DNA from: a bacterium
GTDB taxonomy: Bacteria > Auribacterota > JABMQX01
DNA: 64,000 nt
Direction: 5' to 3'
Assembly (NCBI GenBank): GCA_030691545.1
Contig: JAUYEE010000007.1
Coordinates: 1-64,000 of the forward strand
Shown: piece by piece, positions 7,596-14,341 of the stretch
How the letters are laid out: every line of letters starts with the position of its first letter
How positions within the stretch are numbered: the first letter of the stretch is position 1
Made by a program: the position numbers and the translations under genes
Notes under the pieces: generated by a model
Told to the model about the DNA's origin: nothing
Database searches by the model: none
Seen by the model: the letters and a program-made list of their open reading frames with translations, nothing else

Positions 7596-8048
7596 TTACT
7601 TCGTGGCGGGCTTTTTCTCTGCGCGGAAGGGCCGGAGTTCCACGCCGCACTCGCGGCAGTAGCGTTCATCGGGTCCCGTATGAATCTTCTGGCAGAGCGG
7701 ACATTCCATCGCAATCGCGTGGCGCTTTTCCTCCCGTTCCATGATGTGTTCTTGAAACCAGGCGAGGCGATGGTCAATCGAGGCGAGTTTATCATGTGAT
7801 TTCCGTGTCCACTCTTTGATGGCAAAAACGATGAAGGGCAAGACGAAAAGGAGAATAGCCCAAGCAATAAGGAAAACGAGAAGAGGAGTTCCGAGAAGGC
7901 CGGAGACAGAATCTCCGAAGGATTCCCCACTCTCAAGCGGTCTGTCAAGAATCCGAATCAAAATTGCGGATACAACTCCGGCGATGATGACAGCCAGAAT
8001 GACCTTCGCTATCTGATTGGCGACTCCCTGGATCACTTCGTCTTTCAT
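7596..8048 (-). CDS. Membrane protein with C-terminal zinc ribbon
   Basis: A 150-residue protein with two strong membrane segments (about residues 10-30 and 50-80), a cytoplasmic helical linker, and a terminal zinc ribbon CPLCQ...YCRECG. The start at 8048 overlaps the repressor stop (ATGA), so it is co-translated with the repressor. Membrane proteins in this position in lambdoid-type phages often block superinfection. That role is inference. Confidence 0.6.
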   Translation of the reverse strand: MKDEVIQGVANQIAKVILAVIIAGVVSAILIRILDRPLESGESFGDSVSGLLGTPLLVFLIAWAILLFVLPFIVFAIKEWTRKSHDKLASIDHRLAWFQEHIMEREEKRHAIAMECPLCQKIHTGPDERYCRECGVELRPFRAEKKPATK

Positions 8049-8482
8049 TTTCCCATTCCCTCCGTTTCCTTGAGTTTCCTGTCCTGACTCCGCCAATTGG
8101 TTATCAGCACCTTGCAGAGCTCCTGGCAAAGATTCTGCATTTCCTCGGGGACGTTCGCAAGGAAAAGGCGCGAGCCATATTCGGCAGAATCTTCTGCCGC
8201 AAGACTTGTGCTTGAGGAATCGAGAACATAATCCGGCGGAAGCAACCCCGTCTCTGACAGGAACCGCTCCAAAGACATGCGGAAATATTTTGCCATTTTG
8301 CAGCAAGTCTCGATCCGGGGTTGTCTTGGTTTCTTGCCGGAAAGAAGGCCGCTGAAATGCTCGCGCGATATGCCAAGACGCTCGGCAAAAGCCTTTCTTG
8401 TTAACCGGATACTCCCGGCTCTTGCCTCGGCAAATTTCCGTTCCAAGAAAGCTTGAAGGAGATTTTCGCAATTGTCCTTCAT
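8045..8482 (-). CDS. XRE-type phage repressor
   Basis: Residues about 20-75 form a helix-turn-helix (LTRKAFAERLGISREHFSGL followed by SGKKPRQP) of the Cro/C1 class. The rest is a helical C-terminal part without the LexA-type Ser/Lys peptidase motif, so induction probably does not use RecA-driven self-cleavage. The ATG at 8482 is taken because GGACGG stands upstream; an in-frame ATG at 8494 is possible. It is divergent from the promoter at 8553 and from a second HTH gene at 8643, the usual immunity-region arrangement. Confidence 0.78.
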   Translation of the reverse strand: MKDNCENLLQAFLERKFAEARAGSIRLTRKAFAERLGISREHFSGLLSGKKPRQPRIETCCKMAKYFRMSLERFLSETGLLPPDYVLDSSSTSLAAEDSAEYGSRLFLANVPEEMQNLCQELCKVLITNWRSQDRKLKETEGMGK

Positions 8483-8552
8483 GTTGCCGTCCATCTTACC
8501 ACGTTGCTTTTCGGCAATAAAGGCAAGGCTAAAAAAAGACAAAGAAATATGT

Positions 8553-8581
8553 TGACAAGTTTCCGCAACGGAAATATACTT
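8553..8581 (+). promoter_or_regulatory. Early rightward promoter with embedded operator
   Basis: TTGACA (8553-8558) and TATACT (8576-8581) are 17 bases apart. The whole spacer is taken up by the perfect palindrome TTTCCG-CAA-CGGAAA (8561-8575), so a repressor dimer there would block polymerase. A further half-site CGGAAAT lies at 8594-8600. It probably drives the Cro-like gene at 8643 and the early region. Confidence 0.85.
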
Positions 8582-8642
8582 AAAAATGCTTACGGAAATG
8601 GCTCTCCCTTCGCACGCCAAGAAAGTGAGGAAGTAACTCTCG

Positions 8643-8918
8643 ATGAAGGTTCAGTGGTACATCCGAACTCAAGCATTTCTGACGCTCCTGGGTATCCGTG
8701 GGCTGAATCAAACCGACCTTGCAGGCTTGACAAAAATACACTCCAGTGACCTTTCCCTATTCGTGAACCGCGAGAAGTCTATCGGCATTCGGAGAATGAG
8801 CCGGATCAAGTCACGGCTCGGAATTTCCGATGATGCCTTACTTGATTTTTTTGAACCCGTTGGCGGTGACGAATCACCGTTTCGGACCAGGCGAGCGATC
8901 TCTGCCTGGCGAGAGTGA
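8643..8918 (+). CDS. Cro-like helix-turn-helix protein
   Basis: The 91-residue product has an HTH-like stretch (RGLNQTDLAGLTKIHSSDLS) near residues 19-38 and is the first gene downstream of the operator-containing promoter. The position opposite the repressor is that of Cro. GAGG lies 13 bases upstream of the ATG, which is rather far. The C-terminal half is basic and helical. Confidence 0.6.
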   Translation: MKVQWYIRTQAFLTLLGIRGLNQTDLAGLTKIHSSDLSLFVNREKSIGIRRMSRIKSRLGISDDALLDFFEPVGGDESPFRTRRAISAWRE

Positions 8919-9012
8919 GGACACTCCTGGGCCCGAGATCGCAGTTCCTGGGGCAGTTTCGGCGGGGAGAGCAGAGCAACCAAGCAATTCGTGAGCCAAA
9001 CGGAAGGGAAAC

Positions 9013-9201
9013 ATGACAGCAAGGCGTTCATCAACCACCATCACGGCTTGGCTTGAAGATGATGCAAATGAGTTTCCGAGCCAATACGGCTTCGTCACGC
9101 ATCGGGAATGGCTGGAATTCGAGGAAAAGCGCATTCCTGGGTCAGTAATTGTCGAGGAGAACGGCTACATCGCCTTGAGGAAAAGGGCGGCGGTGAAGTG
9201 A
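9013..9201 (+). CDS. Small hypothetical protein
   Basis: A 62-residue protein with Trp residues and an acidic N-terminal half (TAWLEDDANEFPSQYGF). GGGAAACATG is the start context. It lies in the early operon with no overlap with its neighbours. No function recognised. Confidence 0.45.
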   Translation: MTARRSSTTITAWLEDDANEFPSQYGFVTHREWLEFEEKRIPGSVIVEENGYIALRKRAAVK

Positions 9202-9227
9202 ACATCAACAGAGCAGGAGGGCAAGCA

Positions 9228-9515
9228 ATGACGCAGAAGAACATCGGCATCGGAACGCACGAGACGGGGCCGGACCTGGAGCAGGTCGAGGCGGTGGAGG
9301 CGGGGCAACTCAGGAAATATCGAATTCATTACACCGTGATAAGTCACCAATTCCGTTTCTTGAAAGCCCATACGCCAGAGGAAGCGGTTCAAAAGTGGCT
9401 TACGGGACAATTGGAACCACACGAGGCGGAAATACAGGGCGGTTATTCAACTTCCGTTGACCGCGTGGTGGACGACCAGGGCGTTACTGTTCTGGATTAT
9501 GCCGAGAACAGTTGA
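9228..9515 (+). CDS. Small hypothetical early protein
   Basis: The 95-residue product has a central beta-rich stretch (LRKYRIHYTVISHQFRFLKA) and then TPEEAVQKWL, a pattern seen in small phage proteins of unknown role. The ATG at 9228 has AGGAGGG five bases upstream. It is the last gene before the long noncoding interval at 9516-10153. Confidence 0.55.
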   Translation: MTQKNIGIGTHETGPDLEQVEAVEAGQLRKYRIHYTVISHQFRFLKAHTPEEAVQKWLTGQLEPHEAEIQGGYSTSVDRVVDDQGVTVLDYAENS

Positions 9516-9695
9516 GCCTCCGGCCGCGTGTCCTGCGGGGCAAGGGCACGAACCGGATGCTGAGCCAATCTCCCGTTGTGAGTCTGCGGACTCCACGGAA
9601 CGGTTGGATGCTGACAGAAAAATAGCCCTGGTATCTCCCGGCTCGGTGCGGTTTGCCGACCGAGCGGAGAGGCAGCCGGGGCGATGAATATGTGC

Positions 9696-9785
9696 GCGGG
9701 CGTAGCTCAAGAACCCGTAGGCACGCGCCGACGGCAGAGCACCGGGGATTAAGCTCCGGGAGACGCGGACTATCCGCCGCCCGCC
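9696..9785 (+). other. tRNA-Gly-like domain, not a functional tRNA
   Basis: GCGGGCG (9696-9702) pairs with CGCCCGC (9778-9784) as in bacterial tRNA-Gly acceptor stems. TAGCTCAA and GGCAGAGCA match a D-arm, but about 22 extra bases separate them. An anticodon-like stem CCGGG/TCCGG follows with an 8-base loop. The last arm is GCGGA-CTA-TCCGC, which lacks a TTCGAAT-type T-loop. A working tRNA is therefore unlikely. Locus 2 has a similar GGCGGGCG/CGCCCGCC helix in the same position, so the acceptor-like stem may belong to the RNA module itself. Confidence 0.5.
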
Positions 9786-9789
9786 TCAA

Positions 9790-9915
9790 CTGAATACATG
9801 CCGCCTCGCTGAGAATTGCTCAGGACATACTGCCATGTGTCCGACGATCCGGCTAAATAGTAACAGCGGGTAGTGTTGGCAGACACGGGAGCAATGTAGG
9901 CGAAGCGGCGTAAAT
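9790..9915 (+). repeat. Structured module, copy A
   Basis: CTGAATACAT, then GCCGCCTCGC (9800-9809) pairs with GCGAAGCGGC (9900-9909; one C-A mismatch), then GTAAAT. Inside, ATTGCTC (9815-9821) pairs with GAGCAAT (9889-9895). A hairpin GGACA/TGTCC (9823-9827, 9838-9842) exposes CTGCCA (9830-9835), complementary to TGGCAG (9877-9882), so a pseudoknot is possible. Confidence 0.75.
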
Positions 9916-9993
9916 AAACCCGGCGGAGGTACTGCTAGGCAACCGGAACGTAGCGTCGGGATAAGTCCTGGCAGCACCTCCAATGGGCTACAA

Positions 9994-10140
9994 CTGAATA
10001 CATGCTGCCTTGCTGAGGGATAGGAGTCTCAAGCAGTGGAACAGACTCGCATGGTGGAGGGATGGGCTGCAAGTAAGCGAGGCGGCAGAGAATAAAGGGC
10101 GCACCGTCAGGCTTGGCGGGTGAAAGCGCCCTCTGTAAAT
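9994..10140 (+). repeat. Structured module, copy B
   Basis: The opening CTGAATACAT is identical to copy A. Arms GCTGCCTTGC (10004-10013) and GCGAGGCGGC (10077-10086) pair completely. Relative to copies A and C, two C-to-T changes in the 5' arm both turn C-G pairs into G-U. Inside is a hairpin GAGTCT/AGACTC (10024-10029, 10043-10048). Before the terminal GTAAAT (10135-10140) this copy carries an extra hairpin (GGGCGC 10097-10102 with GCGCCC 10126-10131, extended by AGAG/CTCT). Confidence 0.75.
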
Positions 10141-10153
10141 AGGACGTGGGTAC

Positions 10154-10528
10154 ATGAACAATTTGAAACCTACACAACCTCTTGGCGCGGCGGAACGGCA
10201 AAACTCTCAAGAAAACAATCCCACGTCTGCTGTGTCCGCCGCCGGAAATCATCGAGAGGGCGGGCCTGCCTCATTCCCCCAGGATTTGGACCCCCCGGCC
10301 GAATCCGTGACTGTAACACCCGCCCTCTCTCCTGACATAGACGGGGCCCCGGAAGTTTCTCTGGGAAGTGATGATGCTTTAGTGCCGGGGTCCCGCGTTC
10401 TCTTGATTGAAGACATCATTCCGCGAGTCCTGAATATGAAACCCCGCCTAGAGCGGGAGGTGGAATTCAAGAACATCTTTTGGGCGGCAGTGTTCGGAAT
10501 CATCGAAACAGGAAAGGAGACAGCATGA
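10154..10528 (+). CDS. Hypothetical early phage protein
   Basis: A 124-residue protein with a Pro/Ser/Asn-rich, probably disordered N-terminal two thirds and a more ordered C-terminus (VLLIEDIIPRVLNMKP, FKNIFWAAVFGIIE). It begins 14 bases after the conserved GTAAAT of the RNA module and has no clear purine-rich ribosome site, only GGAC. Its stop overlaps the next start (ATGA at 10525). Function unknown. Confidence 0.5.
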   Translation: MNNLKPTQPLGAAERQNSQENNPTSAVSAAGNHREGGPASFPQDLDPPAESVTVTPALSPDIDGAPEVSLGSDDALVPGSRVLLIEDIIPRVLNMKPRLEREVEFKNIFWAAVFGIIETGKETA

Positions 10529-10734
10529 AAAGTCTCGAACCGCGAACGGTCTGGACTGTTGCGAGCGAAGAAGGTGTTTCGGCGGTGCTCGGGGAACTTG
10601 AGACATGGGTCGAGCAGCAGACACGGAACAAAGAATGGCGGAACATCATCATCCAACTGGGCACGTGCCGAATGCTGATCGAGCCATTCGAGAAAACGTT
10701 GAGAGAACTGCAAAAAAAAGGAGTGAGGACGTGA
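10525..10734 (+). CDS. Small hypothetical protein
   Basis: A 69-residue helical protein with a strong AGGAAAGGAGA ribosome site, in an ATGA overlap with the gene before and a GTGA overlap with the gene after. Trp residues and heptad-like leucines suggest a small helical bundle. No family recognised. Confidence 0.5.
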   Translation: MKSLEPRTVWTVASEEGVSAVLGELETWVEQQTRNKEWRNIIIQLGTCRMLIEPFEKTLRELQKKGVRT

Positions 10735-10955
10735 ACAAACGAGACGAACTGCTTCTGTGCATTGCAGGGCATGTGCGCACATGGATATTGGGAACGCAGG
10801 TATCAGAAGATGCTGAACCGGAACTCAAGCAACTCATTCTTGACGCCGATGAAGAAGCGGCTCTTGAGGCTGGGGATGCGACGATGGCCGACATAATCGA
10901 AAGCCGTGATGCTCGTAGAATTCAATTGTTTGGCGAGAAGGAGGATGGCAAATGA
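10731..10955 (+). CDS. Small acidic hypothetical protein
   Basis: A 74-residue helical protein starting with GTG 10731 in a GTGA overlap. It is rich in Glu, Asp and Ala in the second half. The next gene begins within its stop (ATGA at 10952). No function recognised. Confidence 0.48.
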   Translation: MNKRDELLLCIAGHVRTWILGTQVSEDAEPELKQLILDADEEAALEAGDATMADIIESRDARRIQLFGEKEDGK

Positions 10956-11305
10956 CAGCGCGAAACGCGATCTGCTCCGGCTGCGGTGAGCAGGTACTGA
11001 TTGAGGACAACGGGCAGAAGGATGGCTTCTGCTCCTGCGATCCGGTGTGCCTCAAATGCGGGTGCCGGTTCAAGCCCTGGGAAATGGAAGGCATCGCGGG
11101 AATTGTCGGGATAGAACGAGAGATATGTGAAGAGTGCCTTGACGCGGCAATGAAGGAGACGGCGGAGCGCCTGTGGTATTGGCTCTTTGATGCTTTAGAT
11201 GTTGCTCCGTCACTGCGTCAAGACGTGCGATACAACCGAGCAAGACATTCGGCTCTGGTTCTGTTTCGCCTGGACGTGTACGCAAGGCTCGCGAGGGAAA
11301 ATTGA
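10952..11305 (+). CDS. Zinc-ribbon protein
   Basis: A 117-residue protein with an N-terminal run of cysteine pairs, CSGCGEQ, CSCDPVCLKCGC and CEECLD, enough for two zinc sites. The C-terminal half is helical (AAMKETAERLWYWLFDAL). It is coupled to the previous gene and lies just upstream of the putative recombination genes. It could bind DNA or a partner protein, but the family is unknown. Confidence 0.52.
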   Translation: MTARNAICSGCGEQVLIEDNGQKDGFCSCDPVCLKCGCRFKPWEMEGIAGIVGIEREICEECLDAAMKETAERLWYWLFDALDVAPSLRQDVRYNRARHSALVLFRLDVYARLAREN

Positions 11306-11388
11306 CGACATCGGCGGCATGTGCAGGGAGGCGCTGCGGTGAGAACCCACAAAGGAGCGATAGCAAGGAAGGAAAGGAGAAAGCACAC

Positions 11389-12399
11389 GTGAAAGAACTT
11401 GAGTCAGTAGAAACTCCATTAGAGGAGCGACAAGACGCCGAGCCATTTGAATCACCCGAAACGGAATTCGGGCGGCTCCTACATCAAGGCGGCCTGCGAT
11501 TGCCGGACCCGAGAGCCGAGCTTGAGCAAATGCAGGCGATGGCCAAAGAGGCGCCCGCTATGGCAGAGGCGATGATGACAATGCTCATCGCTTTTACCTA
11601 TGCTGAGGACTGGTCAATTCATGGCAAGCAATCAAGCGATGAAAGCAAGTGGAAAGTCTGCCTGAGTTCGGCAGGAGCAGAACGAGTGGGAGTACATTTC
11701 CCTTATCGGATGTTGAGGATGCAAGGGCCAATTCGTGAGGATTGGAAGGATGATAACGGCGAAGCCTACGGGTTCCGATACAAAGTCGCGCTTGAGATCA
11801 ACGCCTTCGGGGCCATCAAGCAAGTGCTTGCCGAAGGCGTTTATCACACACGGAAGCCCTTCAAGGGAAAAGTCAACGATGAGTTTCGGCCCCTTGAGGA
11901 CATAGACCGCGAGGACATTCGGGCCGCCGCGTATCACATCGCCATCGGCAACGCATTCAAGACCGCCCTCGGACTCCGGAACCTGCCCTACTCACAATGG
12001 AAGCATCTTGTTGAACGGACAGGAGCACAACCAGGCAGAGCATCTCATGTGACGTACGGCGAAGGAACGAAGGGCGGCACGGCATCCTCAGACCAGGAGA
12101 AGCAACAAAGGGTCGCTAAGATCGTACAGGACATTGTGAACGTGCCGGGCTTCGTCCTGCACAATCGAGAGGCGGGAAGTTACTCAATCGAAGCCCCCTC
12201 GGAAATGATGGGCCCTGACGCTTGCATCAGGAGCTCTCTCGCGGCCCTCAGCGAATTCAAGGGAAAGAACAATGATTGGGTGAGCGTTACCGACGCTCGG
12301 AAACTCAAGGGCCGGTGGCTAAACATGACACTGGCAAACGCCGAAAAGGTATGGAAGGAGAATGAACCCGACTTGATACCCAGTCATGACGGGAACTAG
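11389..12399 (+). CDS. Putative phage recombination protein (annealing protein by context)
   Basis: The 336-residue product has no motif I can name with certainty. Its compact Trp/Gly-containing core (DWSIHGKQSSDESKWKVCLS, AERVGVHFPYRML) and its position shortly before a Cas4/RecB-like nuclease fit a single-strand annealing protein of the RecT/Erf type, which normally sits beside such an exonuclease. The GTG at 11389 after GAAAGGAG is preferred; the frame stays open to 11302. The overall fold and function are inferred from neighbourhood. Confidence 0.45.
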   Translation: MKELESVETPLEERQDAEPFESPETEFGRLLHQGGLRLPDPRAELEQMQAMAKEAPAMAEAMMTMLIAFTYAEDWSIHGKQSSDESKWKVCLSSAGAERVGVHFPYRMLRMQGPIREDWKDDNGEAYGFRYKVALEINAFGAIKQVLAEGVYHTRKPFKGKVNDEFRPLEDIDREDIRAAAYHIAIGNAFKTALGLRNLPYSQWKHLVERTGAQPGRASHVTYGEGTKGGTASSDQEKQQRVAKIVQDIVNVPGFVLHNREAGSYSIEAPSEMMGPDACIRSSLAALSEFKGKNNDWVSVTDARKLKGRWLNMTLANAEKVWKENEPDLIPSHDGN

Positions 12400-12406
12400 G
12401 AAGGAC

Positions 12407-12619
12407 ATGGGAATGAAATCCACGAACCCGGATTTACCCAAGACGGCGGTAATTGATGGTATCGAATGTGAATATGCCCAGTGTCCTATCTGTGGACATT
12501 TGATGCGGGCAGTAGCCCTATCATTCTTCACTGACAAGGGTATTCCCTCAGACAAGACCGGGGAACCCCTCAAAGTATGGGAGGAACGTGAACGTGGAAA
12601 ACTTACAGGCCACGATTGA
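12407..12619 (+). CDS. Small zinc-finger-like protein
   Basis: A 70-residue protein with CPICGH near the middle, which with nearby Cys/His could bind zinc. The ATG at 12407 follows AGGAAGG; ATGs at 12386 and 12413 are alternatives. Its end overlaps the nuclease start at 12588 by 32 bases, a common arrangement here. Function unknown. Confidence 0.45.
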   Translation: MGMKSTNPDLPKTAVIDGIECEYAQCPICGHLMRAVALSFFTDKGIPSDKTGEPLKVWEERERGKLTGHD

Positions 12620-13598
12620 CCAGTCAGTCGAAAGTATTCTGACTGAGAAGCGCAAACGATTCCCGTCCCATGTCAACCGATGTTCCCAACTCGGCGATCC
12701 GTGTGAGCGGCGACTGTTCTATCATCGCACAGCATGGGACCAGGCGAAGGGAATCAGCACGGGACTCGCGGGGATATTCGAGACGGGTACAGAGCTTGAG
12801 CCGCTTGTCGAGCGACATCTCTCGGAAATTGGAGGATGGGCGGACCCGCAGTTCCGAATTATTGGTCAACAGCAGGCAACGCGGGATGACCTCTTTGATG
12901 CCCACAAAATCAGCGGCAGGGTAGATGGATTCCTGCAAATTCTCAAGCCGGAACGCGAAGGACACCTTAATTCCCATTGGCAGACTCTCGCCGTCGTGGA
13001 CATCAAGACCTGCAACCCGAACGTCTTTGAATCCCTTGATGGCGTTGATAGCCTCGGCGCCTACTCCTGGACATCCCGCTACCGGGCACAGCTTATGCTC
13101 TATGCCCTCGCACACAACCTCGACCAGTGCCTTCTCATCTTCGTCAACAAGTCAAACCTCTGGTCGTTCAAGACAATCAGTTTCCCGCTCGACTTCGCGT
13201 ATGCTGAGAGCCTGATTCAGAAGGCAGACAGGATTAACGTCGCCGTTGAATCCGGGGTCCCGCCAGTCAAACTCAACCGACCGGATGAGTGCGGACGGTG
13301 TGAGTACGCTCACATCTGCCTGCCAGAGTTGATAGGGACGGGCACGCTTGAGTTCTGCATGGACCCTGAACTCGAGGACTTGCTAATTGAACGGGAACCC
13401 CTGCTTGAGCCGCGCCGACGTGCAGACCAGATTGACAAGCTTCTTGGCAAGCGACTGGTTCCTGGAAAAGACCTGGCGGTTGGCAAGTTCCTGATTCAAT
13501 GGGAACAACGCCATCGCAAAGAGACGGTGATTCCTGCATCGGATTACTGGCAGAAGAAAGTCACAGCAGTCAACGGTGAGCCTGGGCAGGAGGGCTGA
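12588..13598 (+). CDS. Cas4/RecB-like PD-(D/E)xK exonuclease
   Basis: Residues about 103-108 give GRVDGF (active-site Asp), and VVDIKTC near 130-136 gives the D-x-K part of the core. One Cys (GDPCERRLFY) near the N-terminus and three in CGRCEYAHIC near 227-236 match the four-cysteine iron-sulphur arrangement of Cas4 and AddB-type nucleases. At 336 residues it should be a 5'-3' or dual exonuclease generating single strands for phage recombination. The GTG at 12588 is set by GGGAGG upstream. No cas genes or CRISPR array are nearby, so it is a phage recombination nuclease. Confidence 0.8.
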   Translation: MNVENLQATIDQSVESILTEKRKRFPSHVNRCSQLGDPCERRLFYHRTAWDQAKGISTGLAGIFETGTELEPLVERHLSEIGGWADPQFRIIGQQQATRDDLFDAHKISGRVDGFLQILKPEREGHLNSHWQTLAVVDIKTCNPNVFESLDGVDSLGAYSWTSRYRAQLMLYALAHNLDQCLLIFVNKSNLWSFKTISFPLDFAYAESLIQKADRINVAVESGVPPVKLNRPDECGRCEYAHICLPELIGTGTLEFCMDPELEDLLIEREPLLEPRRRADQIDKLLGKRLVPGKDLAVGKFLIQWEQRHRKETVIPASDYWQKKVTAVNGEPGQEG

Positions 13599-13600
13599 GC

Positions 13601-13867
13601 ATGTCCGGCACGCACGTTGTTCACGACCAGTTCTACGGAGACGAGAAAAGATTCGCAGAACCAAAGATAGTAACGGTAGAAACCGAAACAGAAGAAAGGA
13701 GCAACGAGACAGTGGGAGAGAAAATCGCATTCAAGATCAAGGTCAAGAAGGCGGGCAATGTCCGCTTGAATAGCATCGAGTTCCACGCGGAGTCGTGGGA
13801 GGAAGCGCTGGCGTATGCCCGCGAGAAGGGTGAGCCGGTTTCGATTGCGCTGGCAAAGGAGAAGTGA
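13601..13867 (+). CDS. Hypothetical protein
   Basis: An 88-residue protein with a disordered acidic N-terminus and a beta-alpha C-terminal part (FKIKVKKAGNVRLNSIEFHA, then SWEEALAYAREKG). GCAGGAGGG precedes the ATG and the gene directly follows the nuclease stop. No known family. Confidence 0.52.
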   Translation: MSGTHVVHDQFYGDEKRFAEPKIVTVETETEERSNETVGEKIAFKIKVKKAGNVRLNSIEFHAESWEEALAYAREKGEPVSIALAKEK

Positions 13868-13890
13868 AAAACAACGAAAGGAGAGAATCC

Positions 13891-14073
13891 ATGTTACGAA
13901 AGAAAATCTTTGTCATCTACAGAAAAGAGGACAAGGACACGGAATACCTGATCGCCGGAAAAAGCCTGGATGATTGCGGGGCTGAATCAGGAGACCAAGT
14001 TGGAATCTACGAAGTTGGAATCTACGAACTGAGGGAAACCAAGACACTCAAGGTGGTCAAGGAATTGAAGTAG
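13891..14073 (+). CDS. Small hypothetical protein with internal duplication
   Basis: A 60-residue protein; the ATG at 13891 follows AAAGGAG. It contains VGIYEVGIYE, encoded by a 15-base direct repeat, an apparent recent slippage duplication. It is the last gene before the second noncoding interval. Function unknown. Confidence 0.5.
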   Translation: MLRKKIFVIYRKEDKDTEYLIAGKSLDDCGAESGDQVGIYEVGIYELRETKTLKVVKELK

Positions 14074-14341
14074 AACAACGGCGGGCGGCGACGGTATCAG
14101 GGCAAACAGGGCGTGCGGCCTGAAAACAAGTAAGCCCTGCCTGGACGCCTGCCGCCCCATGAAAACAAGGCGGGCGAAGTTGCGTTTGCGCCCTCAGCCA
14201 TACGAGGGGGCACAAGCGCTCCGCCCGCCACAGAATACATGCCGCCTCGCTGAGGGTGCCGAAGGGCGAATAAGAGGCAACTATGGGTAGGTGTAGGCGA
14301 GGCGGCGTAAATCCTGGCACGGACGCCGATGTAGCTCAAGC
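14074..14341 (+). ncRNA. Structured RNA locus 2 (one module copy)
   Basis: These 268 gene-free bases are full of pairing arms. GGGCGGC (14083-14089) pairs with GCCGCCC (14151-14157). CAGGGC (14098-14103) pairs with GCCCTG (14134-14139). GGCGGGCG (14169-14176) pairs with CGCCCGCC (14222-14229), enclosing a hairpin CCCTC/GAGGG. TGAAAACAAG occurs twice, at 14121 and 14159-14168, as an unpaired A-rich linker. The conserved module copy C follows 3 bases after the GC helix. The order GC helix then GAATACAT is the same as in locus 1, so the two intervals appear to be related RNAs. The next gene starts at 14342. Confidence 0.72.
14231..14312 (+). repeat. Structured module, copy C
   Basis: CAGAATACAT, then GCCGCCTCGC (14241-14250) with GCGAGGCGGC (14297-14306), all ten pairs Watson-Crick, then GTAAAT (14307-14312). 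The interior is only about 46 bases and is unlike those of copies A and B. Conservation limited to the closing helix and its single-stranded flanks is the signature of an RNA rather than of a DNA repeat. Confidence 0.78.

Larger units (their letters stand above)
9516..10153 (+). ncRNA. Structured RNA locus 1 (two module copies)
   Basis: There is no credible reading frame over 638 bases in a genome that otherwise overlaps its genes. The interval is filled with complementary arms. CCGTTGTGAGTC (9573-9584) pairs with GACTCCAC...AACGG around TGCG, and CCAA/TTGG extends this stem. GCTCGGT (9641-9647) pairs with ACCGAGC (9659-9665), extended by TCTCC/GGAGA and GCCCTGG/CCGGGGC. GGAGGT-CTGC-AGG (9925-9939) pairs with CCT-GCAG-ACCTCC (9967-9981). 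CCCGGC (9919-9924) can pair with GTCGGG (9955-9960) in that loop, a pseudoknot. Two copies of the repeated module (9790, 9994) and a tRNA-like domain (9696) lie inside. No promoter or terminator is identified. I do not recognise the RNA family. Confidence 0.75.

Noticed and set aside
9696..9785. Functional phage tRNA-Gly
   Set aside because: The T-loop is shortened to about 3-5 bases, the anticodon loop is abnormal and the D-loop is enlarged by about 22 bases.
9516..10153. Group I intron in the phage
   Set aside because: No interrupted gene, no conserved P, Q, R, S core and no homing endonuclease frame.
12588..13598. Cas4 of a CRISPR-Cas system
   Set aside because: No cas1, cas2 or array nearby. 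Phage genes surround it and it follows a putative annealing protein.
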